DNA of 7,069 nucleotides, from positions 1 to 7,069 of the forward strand of contig CANQJU010000057.1 in assembly GCA_947624315.1 (NCBI GenBank), given 5' to 3'. The position numbers and the translations under genes were made by a program. The notes beneath the pieces were generated by a model that was not told the DNA's origin, made no database searches, and was given only the letters and a program-made list of their open reading frames with translations. Shown one piece after another: positions 4,626 to 7,069 of the stretch; within the stretch, counting starts at the first letter, position 1, and the number at the start of each line of letters is the position of its first letter. This DNA is from an uncultured Bacilli bacterium (GTDB lineage Bacteria; Bacillota_I; Bacilli_A; ML615J-28; CAG-698).

Positions 4626-6386
4626 ATGACTAATAAAATATTTATAATTAAAAATCAAAAAACAACATATCATATTGTTCATGGTGCTAATTCTACCGAA
4701 TGTGAAAGATATGCAAGCAAAGAATTGCAAAAATATCTATATCTTTCAACAAGTACCCCCATTCCTGTTTTCTCTGATAAATGTGAAGTAAGAGGAAAAG
4801 AAATAATAATCGGAGAAGCAAGAAATAATACGTTTAAAAAACTTTTAGAAGGAAAATCAAATGAAGCTTTTTTAATTAAGGAAAATGATGGGAATATTAT
4901 TATAACAGGTAATAGTCCTAGGGGAGTACTATATGGTGTTTATAAGTTTTTAGAAGAATTTATTGGATATCGTATGTATGCAAGTGATTGTGAAAGCTAT
5001 GAAAAGAAAACTGATTTAGTGATTGATGAAAAATATACATTAATTCAAGATTTCACTTTTGAGTATCGTGAAGCCTATTGGACTTGTGCTTTTGACGCTA
5101 ATTTTGCTAGTAAGAATATGTTAAATAGTAATTTGGCTGATTTATCAAGTAAATATGGGGGAAAGGTTAAATGGTTTAATTTTCATCATTCATTTGGTGA
5201 TTTGGTTAATCCTCAAGAATATTTTGATGAACATCCTGAATATTTTTCTTTAGTTGATGGAGAAAGAAAAAAAGAACATACGGAGTTATGTTTGTCTAAT
5301 CCCGATGTTTATAATATTTGTTTAAAGAAATTGAAAGAATGGATTATTAATAATCCTGAATGTGATATATTTTCGGTTGCTCAAGATGAATGGATGGGAC
5401 ATTTTATTAAAATGGCCTGTGAATGTGAAAACTGTAAAAAGATAGATGAAGAAAATGCCTCACAAAGCGGATCTATTATTACTTTTGTAAATAAATTAGC
5501 TGATGAAATTAAAAAAGAATATCCTAATAAATTTATTCATACATTTGCTTATCAATATTCAAGGAAAACACCAAGTAAAGTAGTTCCTCATGATAATGTT
5601 ATTGTAAGATTATGTAACATTGAATGCTCATGGAATAAAGGAATAGAAGAAGCAATGATTAACAAAGATAGCAATGAGTACAAGTTTTATAATGATTTAG
5701 TGGGATGGAGTAAAATAACTAAACATTTATATATTTGGGACTATGCTGTAAATTATCGCAATTACTTATTGCCATTTCCTAATTTACGTACAATGGTTAA
5801 AAATATTGAATTGTATCGAAAATTTAATGTTAAGGGCATCTTAATGCAAGGCAATTTCTCATATGGTGGTGGAGGATATTTAGATGAGCTTAAATCTTAT
5901 TTAGTTGCGAGATTATTAAGAGATGATTTTGAAGGACTTGATAAGACTATTAAAGATTTCTGTGACAATTATTATGGAAAAGAAGCAAGTCCATATATTA
6001 TTGAATTCATTAATTTATGGGAAGATAATGTTTATGACAAAAAACTTTGGTTATATGATGATAGCGATAGTGATCTATTTACTACTGATATAATAAATAA
6101 AGCTTATGCTTTAATTACCCAAGCGTTAAAAGTATCTAATGGGGAGTATTATGATAGAGTAGATAAATTAATGCTATCTATGGAATATCTAATTATTGTT
6201 CGTAAGCCATTAAATGATGAAAGTCGAAATGAAATGCTAGATAAATTTATTGTAAGAGTAAAAAAGCATCACATTACAGAGTTATTTGAAAGAACAGAAT
6301 TAGAATATTCATTTGATGTAATGAGAAAAAGTCAATATGCTAAGAATAGAGAAAATTGGTATTCATTATATTATATAATGAGATAG
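4626..6386 (+). CDS. DUF4838 (GH163-like) glycoside hydrolase family protein, no signal peptide
   Basis: A 586-residue protein with two recognisable parts. Residues about 5-135 look like the alpha/beta accessory domain found before the barrel in GH67/GH20-type enzymes: 'ASKELQKYLYLST' (30-42), 'KEIIIGEARNN' (58-68), 'IIITGNSPRGVLYGVYKFLEE' (91-111). Residues about 145-460 match DUF4838: 'HPEYFSLVDGERK' (203-215), 'FSVAQDEWMGHF' (249-260), the cysteine cluster C265/C267/C270, 'FVNKLADEIKKEYP' (287-300), 'HTFAYQYSRKTP' (305-316) and 'VIVRLCNIECSW' (325-336). From memory, DUF4838 corresponds to CAZy GH163, whose founder is a Bacteroides endo-beta-N-acetylglucosaminidase acting on complex N-glycans. 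Acidic candidates here are D254, E255 and E333. No export signal and no F5/8C or other binding domain is present, so a cytoplasmic enzyme is expected. The start has GAGGAAAG at 4617-4624. It forms a unit with the next gene. Family good; substrate unknown. Confidence 0.85.
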   Translation: MTNKIFIIKNQKTTYHIVHGANSTECERYASKELQKYLYLSTSTPIPVFSDKCEVRGKEIIIGEARNNTFKKLLEGKSNEAFLIKENDGNIIITGNSPRGVLYGVYKFLEEFIGYRMYASDCESYEKKTDLVIDEKYTLIQDFTFEYREAYWTCAFDANFASKNMLNSNLADLSSKYGGKVKWFNFHHSFGDLVNPQEYFDEHPEYFSLVDGERKKEHTELCLSNPDVYNICLKKLKEWIINNPECDIFSVAQDEWMGHFIKMACECENCKKIDEENASQSGSIITFVNKLADEIKKEYPNKFIHTFAYQYSRKTPSKVVPHDNVIVRLCNIECSWNKGIEEAMINKDSNEYKFYNDLVGWSKITKHLYIWDYAVNYRNYLLPFPNLRTMVKNIELYRKFNVKGILMQGNFSYGGGGYLDELKSYLVARLLRDDFEGLDKTIKDFCDNYYGKEASPYIIEFINLWEDNVYDKKLWLYDDSDSDLFTTDIINKAYALITQALKVSNGEYYDRVDKLMLSMEYLIIVRKPLNDESRNEMLDKFIVRVKKHHITELFERTELEYSFDVMRKSQYAKNRENWYSLYYIMR

Positions 6387-6396
6387 GAGAGAGAAA

Positions 6397-6960
6397 ATGT
6401 TTAAAAAACTAAAAGAAACAAAAGATTTAATCAAAAAGATTGAATATAAAGATAGTAAACAATTAGATGAAGAAGGAAGAATAATTATTAAAATTAATGT
6501 TAGTGATGATAGTAGTTTTTTATCAACATATTATTTTAATGATAGACCAATTATAAGTAGTGATACAGCTGAGTTTATTAATCATAGTATGAAATATTTA
6601 AGACCTGATGAGAAAGTGCATTTTATTTTTTCTAGTAAAGTAATAGATGATAATGAAAAAGTACTATACAAAGAAGCAATTGTTAACTATTACAAGCTTG
6701 AGTTTTCTGATTTATCAAGAAATATTAAGAGAACTATTAGACAAGCAATTATTATGACGCTTGTGGCAATTGTTATTTTTGTTGGTTACATCCTTTTAGA
6801 TTATCTAAACACTAAAACATTAATCTTAAATATTATTGATATTGCTGGTTGGGTATTTATGTGGGAGGCAGTTGATTTATTTTTCTTAGAAAGATCATCT
6901 TTAAAAGCTAAACAATTAACTTGCTATAAAATTATTAATGCAGTTGTTGATTTTGAATAG
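6397..6960 (+). CDS. Two-TM membrane protein of unknown function
   Basis: A 187-residue protein I do not recognise. The first about 110 residues are soluble and charged, with alternating strands such as 'GRIIIKINVSDD' (27-38) and 'EKVHFIFSSKVIDDNEKVLYKEA' spanning 72-94. Two hydrophobic segments follow at about 114-135 and 142-164, joined by a short LDYLNTK turn. A short tail ending VVDFE returns to the side of the soluble domain. No enzyme motif is visible. The ATG has AGGAGA (6385-6390), overlapping the previous stop codon, at a 6-nt spacing, so it is translated from the same message as the DUF4838 gene. A hairpin terminator starts at its own stop codon. The soluble domain is predicted on the cytoplasmic side, next to a cytoplasmic partner, but any functional link is only positional. 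Confidence 0.8.
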   Translation: MFKKLKETKDLIKKIEYKDSKQLDEEGRIIIKINVSDDSSFLSTYYFNDRPIISSDTAEFINHSMKYLRPDEKVHFIFSSKVIDDNEKVLYKEAIVNYYKLEFSDLSRNIKRTIRQAIIMTLVAIVIFVGYILLDYLNTKTLILNIIDIAGWVFMWEAVDLFFLERSSLKAKQLTCYKIINAVVDFE

Positions 6961-6979
6961 GGCCTTTTTTGGCCTTTTT
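6959..6979 (+). terminator. Short intrinsic terminator of the DUF4838 unit
   Basis: GGCC (6961-6964) pairs with GGCC (6971-6974) across a six-T loop. A-T and G-T pairs extend the stem into the stop codon, and a five-T tract follows (6975-6979). The stem is short but is the most GC-rich spot in this region. Confidence 0.7.
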
Positions 6980-6998
6980 AAATGGATAATCAAAGAAA

Positions 6999-7029
6999 TT
7001 TACATTAAGTCTATTTGTTATGTTACAAT
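6999..7029 (+). promoter_or_regulatory. Putative promoter for a gene beyond the window
   Basis: TTTACA (6999-7004) and an extended -10, TGT-TACAAT (7021-7029), are separated by 19 nt; reading the -35 as TTACAT (7000-7005) gives 18 nt. It lies just after the terminator. No start codon with a ribosome binding site was seen in the 40 nt that follow, so the window probably ends in a leader. Confidence 0.45.
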
Positions 7030-7069
7030 TGATGTGAGACTTCCAGAGTATTTAAAAAGACTTAGATCC

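Noticed and set aside
7034..7069. Possible start of a structured leader or riboswitch at the window end
   Set aside because: Only about 35 nt are visible and no known aptamer core or T-box sequence could be recognised.

Overview
The window is strongly AT-rich, with short intergenic gaps, consensus sigma-A-type promoters, AGGAGG/AGGTGAT ribosome binding sites and intrinsic terminators. This points to a low-GC Firmicutes/Bacilli-type organism, possibly an Erysipelotrichia- or Mollicutes-like lineage. UGA is not read as tryptophan: every ORF is intact under the standard code and Trp is always TGG. The ten stop codons seen are six TAA, four TAG and no TGA. No mobile element, CRISPR array, tRNA or rRNA was recognised.

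Layout. (1) 1-716: the 3' part of a class I SAM-dependent methyltransferase gene, followed 2 nt later by a small MazG-type nucleotide pyrophosphohydrolase gene. (2) 749-1462: a monocistronic TetR-family regulator with a textbook promoter (TTGACA, 17 nt, TGnTATAAT) and a perfect GNRA-loop terminator. (3) 1473-4206: a four-gene operon with its own consensus promoter. A near-perfect palindrome (9-bp arms, CA centre) lies exactly where transcription should start. The genes encode an ER-type/SipW-like signal peptidase, a BsaA/TasA/camelysin-like matrix protein, a second smaller SipW-type exported protein, and a secreted protein with BspA/DUF285 26-residue repeats. A bidirectional terminator closes the operon. 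(4) 4219-4602: a convergent small membrane-protein gene on the minus strand, whose promoter lies back to back with that of the next unit. (5) 4567-6979: a two-gene unit encoding a signal-less DUF4838 (GH163-like) protein and an unrecognised two-TM membrane protein, ended by a short GGCC hairpin. (6) 6980-7069: a probable promoter and leader for a gene beyond the window.

How the genes work together. The centrepiece is a self-contained surface-fibre module. A dedicated signal peptidase is co-transcribed with three candidate substrates. All three share the same unusual processing-site pattern: a hydrophobic segment, then [F/L]-[A/G]-K-[F/M/Y], then a short downstream [V/A]-x-F-x-[V/L] strand. 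The natural model is a TasA/BsaA-type extracellular fibre (first cargo) with a minor subunit (second cargo) and a repeat-bearing adhesin-like component (third cargo). The adjacent TetR protein would hold the operon off by binding the palindrome at the start site. The proteins' families are read from motifs; assembly, adhesion and the repressor-operator pairing are inference. The DUF4838 unit appears functionally separate and may act on glycan fragments inside the cell.
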